Shown in pieces: positions 7,785 through 9,931 of a stretch of DNA of 9,931 bases (its first letter is position 1; every line of letters begins with the position of its first letter). Source of the DNA: Christiangramia sp. GTDB lineage: Bacteria; Bacteroidota; Bacteroidia; Flavobacteriales; Flavobacteriaceae. The stretch is from the NCBI GenBank assembly GCA_024644145.1, contig JAHELO010000033.1:1-9931 (forward strand). The letters are read 5' to 3'. The translations under genes were made by a program, and so were the position numbers. Below the pieces are notes generated by a model that ran no database searches, was not told where the DNA came from, and saw nothing but the letters and a program-made list of their open reading frames with translations.

Positions 7785-9931
7785 ATGGATGATAATTTTT
7801 CACCAAGAGTAAAAGACGTTATTGCTTATAGTAAGGAAGAAGCATTAAGACTGGGTCACGATTTTATCGGGACAGAACATCTTATGCTTGGACTTCTTAG
7901 AGATGGTGACGGTAAAGCTATAGATATATTGAATGCATTGGATGTAGATCTTAGTCATTTAAGACGTAAGGTTGAAATTCTAAGCCCTGCAAATCCTAAT
8001 ACAGTTACTATTAGTAATGAGAAAAAGAACCTGCATTTAACCAGGCAGGCAGAAAGGGCTTTGAAAACAACATTCCTGGAAGCAAAGCTTTTCCAGAGCT
8101 CCAATATAAATACAGCTCATTTGTTATTGTGCATTTTGAGAAACGAAAACGACCCTACAACCAAACTACTTAATAAATTGAAAATAGATTACGACGGAGT
8201 AAAAGATCAGTTCAAATACATGATCGCCAGCGATGAAGATGATTTTTCTGACAGCCCGTCGGCCGAATCTTTTTCAGACGATGACGGTGGTGATGATACA
8301 GCAAGAGAGAACCCATTTAGCGGAAGTGGCAGCACAGGTAAAACCTCCAAGAAATCTAAAACACCCGTTTTGGATAACTTCGGAAGAGATCTTACTGCAC
8401 TGGCAGAAGCCGATAAACTGGACCCTGTGGTTGGGCGTGAAAAAGAGATCGAGCGTGTTTCACAGATCTTAAGCAGAAGAAAAAAGAACAACCCTCTTTT
8501 AATAGGAGAACCTGGTGTTGGTAAATCTGCCATCGCAGAAGGCCTTGCTTTGCGAATAGTAAAACGCAAAGTTTCAAGAATTCTTTTTGACAAAAGAGTG
8601 GTTACCCTGGACCTGGCTAGTTTAGTAGCGGGTACCAAGTACCGCGGACAGTTTGAAGAGAGAATGAAGGCTGTGATGAATGAGCTTGAAAAGAATGATG
8701 ATATTATTCTATTCATTGACGAGATTCATACCATAGTAGGTGCCGGCGGTGCAACCGGAAGCCTGGATGCCAGCAATATGTTTAAACCCGCACTTGCCCG
8801 TGGAGAAATACAATGTATTGGTGCAACTACCCTGGACGAGTACAGACAGTATATAGAAAAGGACGGAGCTTTAGAAAGAAGGTTCCAGAAAGTTATTGTG
8901 GAGCCAACTACGGTAGAAGAAACCATTGAGATCCTTAATAACATTAAGAATAAATATGAAGAGCATCATAATGTTAGGTATACAGACGAAGCTATTCAGG
9001 CTTGTGTAAAGCTAACGAACAGGTATATGACCGATAGATTCCTTCCAGACAAAGCTATAGATGCTTTAGATGAAGCGGGTTCCAGAGTTCATATTACTAA
9101 TATTGATGTTCCTAAGCAGATCCTGGACTTAGAAAGAAAACTTGAAGAAGTAAGAGAAAGTAAGAATTCTGTAGTAAAAAAGCAGAAATACGAAGAAGCT
9201 GCCAAGCTTAGAGATGATGAAAAGAACCTTGAAAAGGAACTTGGCATTGCTCAGGAAAAATGGGAAGAAGAATCTAAAAAACATAAGGAAACAGTTTCTG
9301 AAGATAGTGTAGCAGATGTGGTTTCTATGATGACAGGAATACCTGTTAACAGGATTGCACAGACAGAAAGCAATAAGCTGGTTGAATTACCTAAGAAGAT
9401 AAAAGGCAAAGTAATTGGACAGGACGAAGCTGTTGGAAAGGTTGTTAAAGCGATTCAGCGAAACCGTGCAGGTCTTAAAGACCCAAATAAACCAATTGGA
9501 TCATTTATTTTCCTGGGACAAACCGGAGTTGGTAAAACTCAGCTGGCTAAAGTTCTTGCCCGTGAACTATTTGACAATGACGACGCACTCATTAGAATAG
9601 ACATGAGTGAGTATATGGAAAAGTTTGCAGTTTCCAGGTTAATTGGTGCCCCTCCCGGATATGTTGGTTATGAAGAAGGAGGACAGCTTACAGAAAAAGT
9701 TAGAAGAAAACCATACGCTGTTATTTTACTTGACGAGGTTGAGAAAGCACATCCAGATGTTTTTAATATGCTGCTTCAGGTTCTTGACGATGGTTATTTA
9801 ACAGATAGTCTTGGCAGAAAGATCGATTTTAGAAATACCATCATTATCATGACCTCCAATATAGGTGCCAGAAAGCTTAAAGATTTTGGTCAAGGGGTAG
9901 GCTTCGGTACGGCTGCAAAAAAATCACAGGC
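7785..9931 (+). CDS. clpC: ATP-dependent Clp protease ATPase subunit ClpC, C-terminus beyond right edge
   Basis: The first 715 codons of the Hsp100/Clp AAA+ unfoldase ClpC, which unfolds proteins and feeds them to ClpP. Domains seen: a double Clp-N repeat (about 1-145; begins [20 protein letters not shown]); an acidic Ser/Gly/Asp linker (about 148-195); AAA+ domain 1 with Walker A GEPGVGKS (Lys247) and Walker B FIDEIHT (Asp312-Glu313); a middle UVR-type coiled coil (about 445-505, with [20 protein letters not shown]), which marks ClpC rather than ClpB; and AAA+ domain 2 with GQTGVGKT (Lys584) and [11 protein letters not shown] (Asp650-Glu651). Near the edge, Val705-Gly706-Phe707 occupies the position of the ClpP-docking tripeptide (VGF in Bacillus ClpC), so a ClpP partner is expected elsewhere. 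Full ClpC is about 850 residues, so roughly 130 are missing from the window. The start at 7785 gives the conserved N-terminus and has an AGGAAG site just upstream. It is divergent from gyrA. No mcsA/mcsB or ctsR gene lies in the window. Confidence 0.97.
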   Translation, partial: MDDNFSPRVKDVIAYSKEEALRLGHDFIGTEHLMLGLLRDGDGKAIDILNALDVDLSHLRRKVEILSPANPNTVTISNEKKNLHLTRQAERALKTTFLEAKLFQSSNINTAHLLLCILRNENDPTTKLLNKLKIDYDGVKDQFKYMIASDEDDFSDSPSAESFSDDDGGDDTARENPFSGSGSTGKTSKKSKTPVLDNFGRDLTALAEADKLDPVVGREKEIERVSQILSRRKKNNPLLIGEPGVGKSAIAEGLALRIVKRKVSRILFDKRVVTLDLASLVAGTKYRGQFEERMKAVMNELEKNDDIILFIDEIHTIVGAGGATGSLDASNMFKPALARGEIQCIGATTLDEYRQYIEKDGALERRFQKVIVEPTTVEETIEILNNIKNKYEEHHNVRYTDEAIQACVKLTNRYMTDRFLPDKAIDALDEAGSRVHITNIDVPKQILDLERKLEEVRESKNSVVKKQKYEEAAKLRDDEKNLEKELGIAQEKWEEESKKHKETVSEDSVADVVSMMTGIPVNRIAQTESNKLVELPKKIKGKVIGQDEAVGKVVKAIQRNRAGLKDPNKPIGSFIFLGQTGVGKTQLAKVLARELFDNDDALIRIDMSEYMEKFAVSRLIGAPPGYVGYEEGGQLTEKVRRKPYAVILLDEVEKAHPDVFNMLLQVLDDGYLTDSLGRKIDFRNTIIIMTSNIGARKLKDFGQGVGFGTAAKKSQ

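Noticed and set aside
8207..8716. Open frame of 169 codons on the minus strand
   Set aside because: It lies wholly opposite clpC, whose coding frame has intact motifs. The product is Ser/Leu/Phe-rich with no domain, typical of an antisense shadow.

Overview
The window is a chromosomal core-gene segment from a member of the Bacteroidota, most likely a marine Flavobacteriaceae of the Gramella/Christiangramia type. This rests on the AT-rich sequence, translation starts mostly without Shine-Dalgarno sequences, promoter elements resembling TAnnTTTG, and protein sequences that read as flavobacterial. The genus is a guess from recollection of the proteins, not from a search. I see no insertion sequences, phage genes, CRISPR, tRNA or rRNA.

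Layout. (1) 1-1605, minus strand: a 7TM-HD membrane phosphohydrolase of the PgpH/YqfF type, a probable cyclic-di-AMP phosphodiesterase, cut off by the left edge inside its HD domain. (2) 1606-1718: a short divergent promoter region. (3) 1719-3672, plus strand: a two-gene unit, a biosynthetic-type acetyl-CoA acetyltransferase followed after 19 bp by an SH3b-NlpC/P60 (C40) protein whose active site has lost its cysteine. (4) 3692-3726: a perfect 32-bp palindrome flanked by A and T tracts, serving as a two-way terminator between convergent units. (5) 3745-7536, minus strand: gyrA followed after 21 bp by a secreted TPR protein, probably one operon read leftwards. (6) 7537-7784: a 248-bp divergent intergenic region. 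(7) 7785 to the right edge, plus strand: clpC, the AAA+ unfoldase of the ClpCP protease, missing its C-terminal end but still including the predicted ClpP-docking tripeptide.

The genes do not form one pathway. They cover second-messenger turnover, acetyl-CoA metabolism, cell-wall peptide handling, DNA supercoiling and protein quality control. The window looks like ordinary flavobacterial backbone and I found no convincing new multi-gene system. The most unusual item is the NlpC/P60-like protein: three active-site positions are replaced (Tyr to His, Trp to His, catalytic Cys to Ser) while the two downstream histidines are kept, which suggests a pseudoenzyme or a repurposed ligand-binding protein. 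Lesser points are a long acidic linker in ClpC, a small inverted repeat around the candidate clpC promoter, and the coupling of a periplasmic TPR protein to gyrA.
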